Of a stretch of 64,000 nucleotides of DNA, positions 47,120-55,611 are shown piece by piece. A program made the translations under genes and the position numbers. This DNA comes from Roseobacter sp. GAI101 (GTDB taxonomy: Bacteria; Pseudomonadota; Alphaproteobacteria; Rhodobacterales; Rhodobacteraceae): contig NZ_DS999213.1 in the NCBI RefSeq assembly GCF_000156335.1, positions 613,350-677,349 on the forward strand. The letters are read 5' to 3'. Position 1 is the first letter of the stretch, and the number at the start of each line of letters is the position of its first letter. The notes under the pieces were generated by a model. The model had not been told where the DNA came from. It did no database searches and was given only the letters and a program-made list of their open reading frames with translations.

Positions 47120-47682
47120 AACAGGCGATCGCAGCCCTGACATTTGGTGCCGTGATGGCGCTGCCGCAGGCGGCGTTCGCCTGCGCGCAACTGTCTGCCA
47201 CAGTGTGGATGTGCGACCGGGGCACGGCGTGGGAAACTGCGAAATGGGACGTGATCGGCGACGGAACCACGCGCTATCTGGGCGAGGTGATCCTGAACTT
47301 TACCGAAGAATGGCCCGGCCACGAGATAACGGACATCTCTGCCACGCTGGAAGAGCAATTTACGACCTATGCCGCGTGGATTGCCGCAGAGAATCCTACG
47401 CCACCAGAGGTGTTGCAGGTCGACAAGATCGTCACACCCCAGGGACATACGTTGCGGCATCTGCAATATGACGAAATCGACGGATCGCGCACGATGAGCG
47501 CCGTGATGCTGTCCGAAGTGGGCGCGGCGCGGATCATGCTATACCTCGACACGAGCGACAGCATGCCCTTGGAAGAGATGGAAAAAATGTCTTTCGATGT
47601 GGCGATGATGCTACGCGATACCTGTGCGGACGAAGTGTCCTGCGCACAAGATTATACACCGCCCACCAGCGGCACCGAGTGA
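47116..47682 (+). CDS. Small exported protein of unknown family within the LIV operon
   Basis: A 188-residue protein. Signal peptide MKQAIAALTFGAVMALPQAA ends at AFA before CAQ. The mature part is small, has four cysteines (two near the start, CAQLSATVWMC, and two near the end, CADEVSC) that could form disulfides, and no transmembrane segment. It overlaps livG by four bases and precedes livF by a few bases, so it is made with the transporter. I do not recognise its family. A periplasmic accessory of the transporter is a guess from position alone. Confidence 0.72.
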   Translation: MKQAIAALTFGAVMALPQAAFACAQLSATVWMCDRGTAWETAKWDVIGDGTTRYLGEVILNFTEEWPGHEITDISATLEEQFTTYAAWIAAENPTPPEVLQVDKIVTPQGHTLRHLQYDEIDGSRTMSAVMLSEVGAARIMLYLDTSDSMPLEEMEKMSFDVAMMLRDTCADEVSCAQDYTPPTSGTE

Positions 47683-47693
47683 AAGAGACTGAT

Positions 47694-48515
47694 ATGAGCG
47701 ACCCATATGGCGACCGGGGGAACAAGGACCTCTCGATCGGGAATCCCAAGGGCCAAGGCACAGCGCAGCCCGTGAAACAGGGCGGCAAAAGCCATGCGGC
47801 CCCCGGTGGCCCGTTCCTGATTGGCGACGCGATGACTGGCGGCTACGGCAAGGGGCCCGACATCTTGCACGATTGCACCATTGCCGTCGAAAAAGGCGAA
47901 ATTGCCGTGATCGTCGGCCCAAACGGTGCCGGTAAATCAACGGCGATGAAGGCTGTGTTCGGAATGCTGGACGTGCGTCAGGGCCATGTGCGACTGGACG
48001 GCGAAGACATTACCGCGCTGTCGCCACAAGACCGCGTGGCTAAAGGCATGGGGTTTGTGCCGCAAACCTCGAATATCTTCACCTCGATGACGGTCGAGGA
48101 AAACCTCGAGATGGGGGCGTTTATCCGCCGCGACGATTTCCGCGATACGATGGCGCAGGTCTATGACCTTTTCCCGATCCTCAAGGAAAAGCGTTTTCAG
48201 GCGGCGGGCGAATTGTCAGGCGGTCAGCGACAGCAGGTCGCCGTGGGCCGCGCGTTGATGACCCAGCCCAAGGTTCTGATGCTGGATGAACCTACTGCAG
48301 GCGTCAGCCCCATCGTGATGGATGAACTGTTCGACCGCATCATTGAAGTCGCCCGCACCGGTATCCCCATCCTGATGGTCGAACAGAACGCCCGCCAAGC
48401 GCTTGAAATCGCCGACAAAGGCTATGTTCTGGTACAAGGGGCGAATGCGTTCACCGGCACCGGCAAGGAACTGTTGAACGACCCCGAAGTCCGCAAGTCG
48501 TTCCTGGGGGGATGA
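47694..48515 (+). CDS. livF: LIV-type ABC transporter ATP-binding protein LivF, second system
   Basis: A 273-residue ATPase; ATG 47694 is preceded by AAAGAG and a GTG at 47679 is in frame. A polar N-terminal extension of about 35 residues (GNPKGQGTAQPVKQGGK) precedes the usual LivF core. Walker A GPNGAGKST, signature LSGGQRQQVAVGRAL, Walker B LMLDEPTAGVSP. The N-terminal tail is longer than in most LivF proteins. The gene overlaps the next small exported protein by four bases. Confidence 0.92.
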   Translation: MSDPYGDRGNKDLSIGNPKGQGTAQPVKQGGKSHAAPGGPFLIGDAMTGGYGKGPDILHDCTIAVEKGEIAVIVGPNGAGKSTAMKAVFGMLDVRQGHVRLDGEDITALSPQDRVAKGMGFVPQTSNIFTSMTVEENLEMGAFIRRDDFRDTMAQVYDLFPILKEKRFQAAGELSGGQRQQVAVGRALMTQPKVLMLDEPTAGVSPIVMDELFDRIIEVARTGIPILMVEQNARQALEIADKGYVLVQGANAFTGTGKELLNDPEVRKSFLGG

Positions 48516-48964
48516 TGATGCGTCTGATCTTTTCCCTTGCATTGATGGCGTGCGCCCCCGCTTTGGCGCAGGTCAGCGATGCCGTCGATGATCACGACGA
48601 TGGCGCGGCGGCGGAAAGCCTGACGCTTGACACAGCGCCGTTCCGGCAGGAAGTCGCGATCACCTGTGATTTCAAGACTGAATGCGTCGAAGACGAACCC
48701 TGCACCGAAACCGAATTCAAGCCGCAGATCACCGGGATCGCGGGCGGGCTGACGCCGGATGATCTGGTGGTGCAATCGACCATGACCACCGATGCGGAAA
48801 CGGTTGAATTGCTGGGCGTGAAATCAGGCAAGGCGCTGTCCTTGTCGGGGGGCAGCTTTGCTGCGCGCCACCTGCTCAGCATCACTGAAACCGGTGCCAC
48901 CCGCTATACTGTGCACTACGCTGACGGCCCTTTCGTCATCAGCTATCTAGGGACTTGTAACTGA
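48512..48964 (+). CDS. Second small exported protein of unknown family within the LIV operon
   Basis: A 150-residue protein with three consecutive start-side methionines (MMMRLIFSLALMACAPALAQ); cleavage would follow ALA. The mature part is very acidic at first (DAVDDHDDGAAAE) and then has four cysteines, three of them in TCDFKTECVEDEPC. It overlaps livF by four bases and livH by one (TGATG). Unknown family. It and the 47116 protein share only size, export and cysteine pairs; no clear homology between them is visible. Confidence 0.7.
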   Translation: MMMRLIFSLALMACAPALAQVSDAVDDHDDGAAAESLTLDTAPFRQEVAITCDFKTECVEDEPCTETEFKPQITGIAGGLTPDDLVVQSTMTTDAETVELLGVKSGKALSLSGGSFAARHLLSITETGATRYTVHYADGPFVISYLGTCN

Positions 48965-49974
48965 TGGATTTTTTGAACGCTCTCGTTGCTCTGGCCAATT
49001 ACGTTTTGGTCCCGGGCATCGCCTACGGGTCGCAACTGGCGCTTGGCGCGCTTGGGGTGACGCTGGTTTACGGCATCTTGCGGTTCTCGAATTTTGCCCA
49101 TGGCGACACCATGGCGCTTGGGGCTATGTCGGCGGTGCTGATCACTTGGGGGTTCCAGGCGATGGGGCTGCATCTGTGGGTGCTGCCCACGGCGTTGATC
49201 GCCCTGCCCTTTGCGATCCTGATCACTATCGGCCTGCTTCTGGGCACCGACCGGATGGTCTATCGCTTCTACCGCGAGAAAAAGGCCAAGCCGGTGATTT
49301 TCGTGATCGTGTCCTTGGGGATTACCTTTATTTACAACGGGATCACGCGGTTCATCATCGGGTCCGATGATCAGAACTTTGCGGATGGCGAACGGTTTAT
49401 CATCTCGGCGCGGACGTTCAAAAAGATGACGGGGCTCGAAGAAGGTCTGGCGATCAAGACCACCCAGGGCCTTACGGTGATCACGGCGATCATCGTGGTC
49501 GCTGTGCTGTTCTGGTTCCTGAACAAGACGCGGTCCGGCAAATCCATGCGCGCTTATTCCGACAACGAAGATCTGGCCTTGCTGTCCGGTATCAATCCTG
49601 AACGCGTGGTGATGATCACATGGATCATCGTGGCCTGTCTAGCGACCACTGCGGGGGTCTTGTACGGGCTGGACAAGTCGTTCAAGCCATTCACCTATTT
49701 CCAACTGCTGCTGCCGATCTTTGCTGCGGCCATCGTGGGCGGTCTGGGCAACCCTGTGGGGGCGATCGCAGGCGGTTTCGTCATCGCCTTCTCCGAAGTC
49801 ACGATCACCTATGCGTGGAAGAAAGTGCTGGGATATATGATGCCTGCGGGGCTGGAACCCGACGGGTTGGTACAGCTGATGTCCACCGACTATAAATTCG
49901 CCGTCAGCTTCGTGATCTTGCTGATCGTGCTGCTGTTCAAGCCTACGGGTCTTTTCAAGGGGCAATCGGTATGA
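48964..49974 (+). CDS. livH: LIV-type ABC transporter permease LivH, second system
   Basis: A 336-residue permease with about eight hydrophobic segments. It contains LGVTLVYGILRFSNFAHGDT, the LivH hallmark, AYSDNEDLALLSGINPERVV in the coupling loop and LPIFAAAIVGGLGNPVGAIA. Slightly longer than E. coli LivH. It overlaps livM by four bases. Confidence 0.94.
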   Translation: MDFLNALVALANYVLVPGIAYGSQLALGALGVTLVYGILRFSNFAHGDTMALGAMSAVLITWGFQAMGLHLWVLPTALIALPFAILITIGLLLGTDRMVYRFYREKKAKPVIFVIVSLGITFIYNGITRFIIGSDDQNFADGERFIISARTFKKMTGLEEGLAIKTTQGLTVITAIIVVAVLFWFLNKTRSGKSMRAYSDNEDLALLSGINPERVVMITWIIVACLATTAGVLYGLDKSFKPFTYFQLLLPIFAAAIVGGLGNPVGAIAGGFVIAFSEVTITYAWKKVLGYMMPAGLEPDGLVQLMSTDYKFAVSFVILLIVLLFKPTGLFKGQSV

Positions 49975-51275
49975 ACGAGACGCTTAAAAACACCGCACTT
50001 TTCGCGATCATCGCTGGCCTGATCGTTTTCACCGGCTTCCAGCAAAGCTGGAACGCGGCGCTGTTGATCATCTCGATGGGCTTGATTTCAAGCATCATGG
50101 CCCTGGGTGTAAACCTGCAATGGGGCTTTGCGGGGCTGTTCAACGTCGGCATCATGGGGTTCGTCGCCCTGGGCGGTCTGGCTGCGGTGCTGATCAGCAT
50201 GCCCCCGACCGAGGGCGCTTGGTCGGCAGGCGGTTGGGGCGTCGCGGGCGCGCTGGTTCTGGGCGCGGCGACAATCGGCGCGGCAATCGTGACGATGAAA
50301 CGTATGGCCAAAGGCTGGCTGCGCACGCTTGTGATGCTGGCTATTCTGGTGGGCGGTTTCTTTTTGTTCCGCGCCGTTCTTGACCCTTCGGTTGCGGCCA
50401 TCGAAGACATCAATCCCGCGGAAACCGGGTATATTGGCGGTCTTGGCCTGCCCGTGATCCTTGCATGGCCTGTGGGCGGATTGTTTGCTGCCGGGGCCGC
50501 ATGGCTGATCGGCAAGACGGCTTTGGGGCTGCGGTCGGATTATCTGGCAATCGCGACGCTGGGCATCGCCGAGATCATCATTGCCGTGCTCAAGAACGAA
50601 GACTGGCTGTCGCGCGGCGTGAAGAACGTGATCGGCATTCCGCGGCCCGTGCCCTATGAAATCGACCTGCAAAACAATGCGGGCTTTGTTGAACGGGCTG
50701 CCGGTTTCGGCCTGGACCCTGTCGAGGCATCGACGCTTTGGGTTAAGGTCCTGTATGTGGCGTTGTTCGCCGGCGTGCTGGTGCTTCTGCTGTGGCTTAG
50801 CCAGCGGGCGCTGAATTCGCCTTGGGGCCGGATGTTGCGCGCGATCCGCGACAACGAGGTCGCCGCCGAGGCCATGGGCAAGGATGTCACCGCGCGGCAT
50901 TTGCAGGTGTTTATCCTTGGGTCGGCCATCTGCGGGATTGCAGGGGCGATGATGACCACGCTGGACAGCCAGTTGACGCCGGGGTCCTACCAGCCGCTGC
51001 GCTTTACCTTTCTGATCTGGGTGATGGTGATCGTTGGCGGGTCCGGCAACAACTTCGGGGCCGTGCTGGGCGGTTTCCTGATGTGGTATCTGTGGGTGAT
51101 GGTCGAGCCGATGGGCCTTTGGCTGATGCATTTGGTCACGTCGGGCATGCCGGACGGTTATTGGCTGAAAGACCACCTGATTGAATCAGCGGCCCATATG
51201 CGGTTGATGACGATGGGGGCTGTGTTGCTGCTGGTCTTGCGCTTCAGCCCGCGCGGGTTGATCCCTGAAAAGTAG
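49971..51275 (+). CDS. livM: LIV-type ABC transporter permease LivM, second system
   Basis: A 434-residue permease, about 100 residues longer than usual because of an insert at about 75-170 that includes extra hydrophobic helices. Hallmarks: LQWGFAGLFNVGIMGFVALG, SDYLAIATLGIAEIIIAVLK, and GRMLRAIRDNEVAAEAMGKD. It closes the operon; the following hairpin at 51295-51326 has its T run on the other strand, so termination in this direction is less clear. Confidence 0.94.
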   Translation: MNETLKNTALFAIIAGLIVFTGFQQSWNAALLIISMGLISSIMALGVNLQWGFAGLFNVGIMGFVALGGLAAVLISMPPTEGAWSAGGWGVAGALVLGAATIGAAIVTMKRMAKGWLRTLVMLAILVGGFFLFRAVLDPSVAAIEDINPAETGYIGGLGLPVILAWPVGGLFAAGAAWLIGKTALGLRSDYLAIATLGIAEIIIAVLKNEDWLSRGVKNVIGIPRPVPYEIDLQNNAGFVERAAGFGLDPVEASTLWVKVLYVALFAGVLVLLLWLSQRALNSPWGRMLRAIRDNEVAAEAMGKDVTARHLQVFILGSAICGIAGAMMTTLDSQLTPGSYQPLRFTFLIWVMVIVGGSGNNFGAVLGGFLMWYLWVMVEPMGLWLMHLVTSGMPDGYWLKDHLIESAAHMRLMTMGAVLLLVLRFSPRGLIPEK

Positions 51276-51294
51276 GTTCTGCATCGCGGTCAAA

Positions 51295-51326
51295 GAAAAA
51301 GGCCTTATCCCTTGGGGGATAAGGCC
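51295..51326 (-). terminator. Terminator for the HerA-like gene
   Basis: GGCCTTATCC (51301-51310) pairs with GGATAAGGCC (51317-51326). On the minus strand the stem is followed by TTTTTCTTTG. It ends the minus-strand gene at 51366 and may also stop livM transcription. Confidence 0.85.
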
Positions 51327-51327
51327 A

Positions 51328-51360
51328 GCCTTCGGCGAGGATTTTTGTCCATTTGGAAAT
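51328..51360. repeat. Dispersed 33-base intergenic element, copy 2
   Basis: Matches 25662-25694 at 30 of 33 positions (GCCTTCGGCGAGGATTTT then TGTCCATTTGGAAAT). It sits five bases beyond the stop of the minus-strand HerA-like gene, the same position and orientation as copy 1 beyond proB. Confidence 0.75.
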
Positions 51361-51365
51361 GACGG

Positions 51366-52919
51366 TCAGCGTCCCTTGAACAAGCCGCCCAGAATGCCGC
51401 GAACGATGCGGCGGCCTGTTGTGCCCTTGAGTTCCTTTATGACCACGCTGGCAAGTGCGCCGCCAAAGCTGTCGTCTGATTTTTCCGTATGTTTGGAGGT
51501 CGAGCGTTTTACTCCTTTGCCGGCATAGCGCCGGGCGGCGTTGAATTCGCGCAGGGCCGGTGTGGTGTCGTCGGCTTTCTCTGCATCCTCTTCGGCCTGT
51601 GCTGCGGCTTTGGCAGCGTCTTCGGCGCGTTGTTTCAGCATTTCATAGGCAGAGTCCCGGTCAAGGCGGGTGTCGTATTTGCCTGCCATCGGACTTTGTG
51701 CCATCAGCGCTGCGCGCGTCGCGGGCGCGATCGGCCCAAGCTGCGAAGACGGCGGGCGGATCAGGGTGCGTTCCACCACACCCGGAACGCCCTTCTTCTG
51801 CAGCATGGAGGTGACCGCTTCGCCGACGCCGACCTCGCGGATGGCTTCTTCGGTATCGAAGCGCGGGTTCTCGCGGTAGGTCTGCGCGGCCAGGCGCAGT
51901 TCCTTGCGGTCTTTCGCGGTAAAGGCGCGCAGGGCGTGCTGGATGCGGTTGCCAAGCTGGCCAAGGATATCGTCGGGCACGTCGGCGGGGTTTTGGGTGA
52001 TGAAATAGACCCCAACCCCTTTGGACCGGATCAGGCGCGCGACCTGTTCGACCTTGTCGATCAGCGCTTTGGGCGCGTCGTCGTACAGCAGGTGGGCTTC
52101 GTCAAAGAAAAACACCAGCTTGGGTTTGTCGGGGTCGCCGACTTCGGGCAGTTCTTCGAAAAGCTCCGACAGCAGCCAGAGCAGGAAGGTCGCATATAGC
52201 TTGGGAGAACTCATCAACTGGTCTGCGGCAAGAATGTTGATGAAACCGCGCCCGTCCGTGTCCGTGCGCATCAGATCGCCAAGCGCAAGCGCCGGTTCGC
52301 CGAACAGGTCTGCTGCGCCCTGGTTTTCAAGCACCAGCAGCCGGCGCTGGATCGTGCCGACCGAAGCCGCGGATACATTGCCGTAGCGCAGTGCCAAGGT
52401 TGACGCGTTTTCACCGACCCAGACCAGCAGGGATTGCAGATCTTTAAGGTCGAGCAGGGGCAGCCCGTCTTCGTCCGCGACACGGAAGGCAATGTTGAGG
52501 ATGCCTTCTTGCGCTTCGCTGAGACCCAGAAGCTGGCCCAGCAGCAGCGGGCCCATTTCCGAAATTGTCGTGCGTACCGGATGGCCCTGTTTGCCGAACA
52601 TATCCCAGAATGCGACCGGAAACGCCGCGTAGGTGAAATCATCGAACCCGATCTTGGCCGCGCGCTCCATGAAGGGACCGTGCAATTTGTGCGTGTCGGA
52701 CCCGGCCACGGCGAGTCCTGACAAATCGCCCTTCACGTCAGACAGAAAGACCGGAACGCCAGCCGCAGAAAACCCTTCGGCGAGGATTTGCAAGGTCACT
52801 GTCTTGCCGGTGCCCGTGGCCCCCGCGATCAAACCATGGCGGTTGGCGTAGCCAATATTGAGGAATTGCTGCGTGCCGTAATCTTGGCCGCCGCCCCCGA
52901 TAAAGATATCTTTGGTCAC
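51366..52919 (-). CDS. DUF853/HerA-like ATPase (YjgR family)
   Basis: About 517 residues from GTG 52919, which has GGAGG 11 bases upstream; an ATG at 52973 is in frame but has a poorer site and adds residues outside the family start. The protein opens [18 protein letters not shown], with Walker A GATGTGKT (33-40), Walker [18 protein letters not shown], and [21 protein letters not shown] charged, alanine-rich segment near 420-460 precedes the basic end. It belongs to the HerA/FtsK-type ATPases; the cellular role of YjgR is not established. Confidence 0.9.
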   Translation of the reverse strand: MTKDIFIGGGGQDYGTQQFLNIGYANRHGLIAGATGTGKTVTLQILAEGFSAAGVPVFLSDVKGDLSGLAVAGSDTHKLHGPFMERAAKIGFDDFTYAAFPVAFWDMFGKQGHPVRTTISEMGPLLLGQLLGLSEAQEGILNIAFRVADEDGLPLLDLKDLQSLLVWVGENASTLALRYGNVSAASVGTIQRRLLVLENQGAADLFGEPALALGDLMRTDTDGRGFINILAADQLMSSPKLYATFLLWLLSELFEELPEVGDPDKPKLVFFFDEAHLLYDDAPKALIDKVEQVARLIRSKGVGVYFITQNPADVPDDILGQLGNRIQHALRAFTAKDRKELRLAAQTYRENPRFDTEEAIREVGVGEAVTSMLQKKGVPGVVERTLIRPPSSQLGPIAPATRAALMAQSPMAGKYDTRLDRDSAYEMLKQRAEDAAKAAAQAEEDAEKADDTTPALREFNAARRYAGKGVKRSTSKHTEKSDDSFGGALASVVIKELKGTTGRRIVRGILGGLFKGR

Positions 52920-52998
52920 GTGATCATCATCCTCCAAGGCCCCGCCGATGCGGGCAAAGTGCCGCCCGAGCATACAAACTTAACCTTTGGACGCCATA

Positions 52999-53088
52999 GT
53001 CAAATTGTTCCGGGCCTACTTGTCCTTTCGGCCCGTGAACACTTCCTCCCTGTCAGACTGGCCGTGCCTTCGGGTACGGCCCTTTTTT
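52999..53088 (+). ncRNA. Candidate small RNA 1 with anti-Shine-Dalgarno stretch
   Basis: A 5' hairpin CGGGCC/GGCCCG (53011-53016 and 53030-53035) is followed by a single-stranded-looking stretch containing CTTCCTCCC (53042-53050), and then by a textbook terminator: GGCCGTGCC and GGGTACGGCC around TTC, then a T run (53060-53088). No plus-strand gene lies upstream for this terminator to serve, since the neighbour is the minus-strand HerA-like gene. The layout resembles the CcsR RNAs of Rhodobacter, but the 5' end and promoter are not clear. Confidence 0.5.
53060..53088 (+). terminator. Orphan rho-independent terminator
   Basis: GGCCGTGCC (53060-53068), loop TTC, GGGTACGGCC, then CTTTTTT to 53088. 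Strong stem and T run on the plus strand with no plus-strand protein gene ahead. Confidence 0.85.
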
Positions 53089-53145
53089 CGGTCGTGAGCA
53101 GAAAATGATTTGGCTAATCTATCCATCCGTAAGCATATTTTCCTG

Positions 53146-53247
53146 TTGACCGTTGGCAACGGCTTTCGTAACGTCTGCTTAATAAGTCGGCCCAGTCCGA
53201 CGGGGAGAAAAGAAGAACAGGGAAAAGGGCGCTTTGCGTCCTTTTTT
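53146..53247 (+). ncRNA. Candidate small RNA 2 with promoter and terminator
   Basis: TTGACC (53146-53151), a 17-base spacer and TAACGT (53169-53174) form a good sigma-70 promoter, putting the start near 53181. The transcript would hold a GTCGG/CCGAC hairpin and a purine-rich linker, and end at GGGCGC-TTT-GCGTCC with a T run (53227-53247). The RNA would be about 65-70 bases. No start codon with a ribosome site lies within it. The alternative is an attenuated leader of the IalB-like gene at 53380. Confidence 0.5.
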
Positions 53248-53379
53248 CTATTTGGGGGGACCGGCTTGGCCATGATCAGCAAGAACTTGCCAGAAACCAC
53301 GGCGTTTTATTGGGATCTTGCCTGACAACGCTGATTTAACATGGTAATCGGCGATAAGTTTAACGGATTTGGAACGAGC

Positions 53380-54036
53380 ATGAATAAGTACCTTACGATC
53401 CTTCCGCTGTGTGCGGCCATGATGATGCCTATGGCAGGTTTTGCACAGACGGCAACCACTGAGACGACAGATACCGCGGCACCCAAGACAACTGAAACTG
53501 CCCCGGCGGCGTCAGATGCACCGGCCGCTTCGGGCGTCGAGGCACAGTTGAGCATGGGTGACGACGGTGAAGCCGCGACCGATCTGGGCAAGCCCTATAC
53601 CAAAGAAGAGGTCGGGTCCTGGGAAATTCGTTGCATCAAGACCGAAGAAGACGTCGACCCCTGCCAGATGTACCAGTTGCTGGATGACGGTCAGGGCGCA
53701 CCTGTCGCGGAGTTTTCGTTGTTCCGTCTGCCCGAAGGTGGCAAGGCGCAGGCCGGTGCGACCGTTGTCGTGCCGCTCGAGACATCCTTGCAGTCGCAAC
53801 TGAGCGTCGCCGTCGACGGCGGCAAGGAACGCCGCTATCCCTTCGCCTTTTGCAACCCCGTCGGATGCTATGTGCGCATGGGTCTGACTGCGGATGATGT
53901 TGCGGCGTTCAAGCGCGGCAAAGAGGCGAAGATCACCATCGTCCCTGCCCTTGCACCGGACCAGAAGGTTCAGCTGACCCTGTCATTGGACGGCTTTACC
54001 TCAAGCTTTGACAAATCATCCGTGATTGAACGCTGA
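53380..54036 (+). CDS. Invasion-associated locus B (IalB) family protein
   Basis: A 218-residue exported protein; ATG 53380 opens MNKYLTILPLCAAMMMPMAG and cleavage falls after FAQ or nearby. Residues about 20-75 are a Thr/Ala/Pro-rich linker, then the IalB domain: VGSWEIRCIKTEEDVDPCQM with paired cysteines, FAFCNPVGCYVRMGLT, and LTLSLDGFTSSFD. In Bartonella the family affects erythrocyte entry, but it is widespread in free-living alphaproteobacteria with no known role. It ends at the terminator 54061-54092. Confidence 0.87.
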   Translation: MNKYLTILPLCAAMMMPMAGFAQTATTETTDTAAPKTTETAPAASDAPAASGVEAQLSMGDDGEAATDLGKPYTKEEVGSWEIRCIKTEEDVDPCQMYQLLDDGQGAPVAEFSLFRLPEGGKAQAGATVVVPLETSLQSQLSVAVDGGKERRYPFAFCNPVGCYVRMGLTADDVAAFKRGKEAKITIVPALAPDQKVQLTLSLDGFTSSFDKSSVIER

Positions 54037-54060
54037 AAACTGCGTTTTTGACACAAACCA

Positions 54061-54092
54061 AGGGCCGTCTCTGACCGAGGCGGCCTTTTTCG
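54061..54092 (+). terminator. Terminator after the IalB-like gene
   Basis: GGCCG (54063-54067) and CGGCC (54081-54085) pair, with CTC/GAG extending the stem inward, followed by TTTTT. It lies 26 bases past the stop. Confidence 0.8.
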
Positions 54093-54119
54093 TTTCTGCA
54101 TAGCGTTCAGGGCGTGCCC

Positions 54120-55328
54120 TTAAACCCTGCGCAGGGCGATCACGGCATTCATGCCGCCAAAGGCGAACGTGTTGGTCAGCACCACGGAAACCTTTGCATC
54201 GCGGGTCTCGTTCGGAACCACGTCCAGTGCGCAATCCGGATCGGGTTGCTGATAGCCGATCGTGGGGGCGATTACCCCGTCGCGCAGCGCCATGATGCAG
54301 GCCAGCAGTTCGACGGCACCGGTACCGCCGATCAGATGGCCATGCATGGATTTGGTCGAACTGATCATCAGCTTTTGCGCATGGGGCCCGAAAACATCTT
54401 GCACGGCGGCGCATTCGGTCCTGTCATTGGCGGCTGTGCCGGTGCCATGGGCGTTGATATAGCCCACGTCCTGCGGATTGATCTGTGCGTCTTCCAGCGC
54501 CCCCGCCATGGCGCGCGCGGCCCCGTCCCTGGATGGCATCACGATATCGGACGCATCCGAAGACATGGCGAAGCCTGCGACCTCGCACAAGATTTCAGCC
54601 CCTCGGGCGCGGGCATGTTCGTATTCCTCGAAGACAAAGATGCCAGCTCCTTCGCCCTGCACCATGCCGTTGCGGTTGGCGGAGAACGGGCGGCAGGCGT
54701 CGCGGCTCATCACGCGCAGACCTTCCCACGCTTTGACGCCGCCGAAACACAGCATCGATTCCGATCCGCCCGTCACCATTGCAGGGGCCATGCCCGACCG
54801 GATCATGGCAAAGGCCTGGGCCATGGCGTGATTGGACGATGCGCAGGCCGTCGAGACGGTAAAGGACGGCCCCCTGAGGTTATATTCCATACTGACATGA
54901 CTGGCGGCAGCGTTGTTCATCAGCTTGGGTACGACAAAGGGGTGGACGCGGTTTTTGCCTTCCTCATAGACGGCGCGGTAATTGTCGTCCCACGTGCTGA
55001 CACCGCCCCCCGCCGTGCCCAGAACCACGCCGGATTTCTCAGCCAATGCGCCCGAAAACGTCAGGCCTGACTGGGCGATCGCCTCGGCTGCGGCGGCTAG
55101 GGTGAATTGCGTGAAACGGTCATATAGCGAAATTTGCTGCCGGGTGTAGCGCGTGTCTGCGTCAAAGCCCTTGACCTGACCGCCGATCCGGATCGACAGG
55201 CGTTCGACATCACGAAATTCAAGCGGACCAATGCCGCAGACGCCTTCGCGCATCGCGGCCAGCGTGGCGGGCACAGTCAGGCCAAGCGCGTTGATCGTGC
55301 CGGCCCCGGTAATGACCACACGTTTCAT
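54120..55328 (-). CDS. Beta-ketoacyl-ACP synthase (KAS II/FabF type)
   Basis: A 402-residue condensing enzyme that joins malonyl-ACP to an acyl chain. The catalytic cysteine is C162 in VSTACASSNHAM; the two histidines are in NAHGTGTAANDRTE and SMHGHLIGGTGAVE. It starts after AGGGATAACAA. It is three bases downstream of a dedicated acyl carrier protein and near an LpxD-like gene, so it is probably a specialised KAS serving an outer-membrane or lipid A acyl chain rather than bulk fatty acid synthesis. That role is inferred from context. Confidence 0.9.
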   Translation of the reverse strand: MKRVVITGAGTINALGLTVPATLAAMREGVCGIGPLEFRDVERLSIRIGGQVKGFDADTRYTRQQISLYDRFTQFTLAAAAEAIAQSGLTFSGALAEKSGVVLGTAGGGVSTWDDNYRAVYEEGKNRVHPFVVPKLMNNAAASHVSMEYNLRGPSFTVSTACASSNHAMAQAFAMIRSGMAPAMVTGGSESMLCFGGVKAWEGLRVMSRDACRPFSANRNGMVQGEGAGIFVFEEYEHARARGAEILCEVAGFAMSSDASDIVMPSRDGAARAMAGALEDAQINPQDVGYINAHGTGTAANDRTECAAVQDVFGPHAQKLMISSTKSMHGHLIGGTGAVELLACIMALRDGVIAPTIGYQQPDPDCALDVVPNETRDAKVSVVLTNTFAFGGMNAVIALRRV

Positions 55329-55331
55329 TTG

Positions 55332-55589
55332 TTATCCCTGCTCGGCCTTCAGCCGCTGAATGCCCGCGACAATGCTGGCCACGCTTGAGATGTCGAAATC
55401 CGATGCGTCAGGTTGATTGGCGTTGAAAGACACCGAGATATCAAAGGTTTCCTCGATGGCAAAGATGCTTTCCACAACGCCCATGCTGTCAATGCCCAGC
55501 TCGCTCAGCGTGCTGTCGGGGGTGACATCGGCCGGGTCAAGCATCGCCTGTTGCGCGATGATTTCTATGACCTGGGATTCAATCTGCAT
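55332..55589 (-). CDS. Specialised acyl carrier protein
   Basis: An 85-residue acyl carrier protein, with ATG 55589 after GAGGTAAAAT. The phosphopantetheine serine is S35 in LSELGIDSMGVVESIF. Its helix II and the tail (DASDFDISSVASIVAGIQRL) differ from housekeeping AcpP (usually DSLDTVELVM), as in AcpXL-like carriers. It lies between LpxD- and KAS-type genes, within 22 and three bases, and likely carries the chain they build or transfer. Confidence 0.9.
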   Translation of the reverse strand: MQIESQVIEIIAQQAMLDPADVTPDSTLSELGIDSMGVVESIFAIEETFDISVSFNANQPDASDFDISSVASIVAGIQRLKAEQG

Positions 55590-55611
55590 ATTTTACCTCG
55601 TAAATCCGATC

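Noticed and set aside
52774-52789. Third copy of the dispersed element
   Set aside because: The 16-base match lies inside the HerA-like coding sequence and encodes the conserved ILAEG after Walker A; it does not extend to the full 33 bases.
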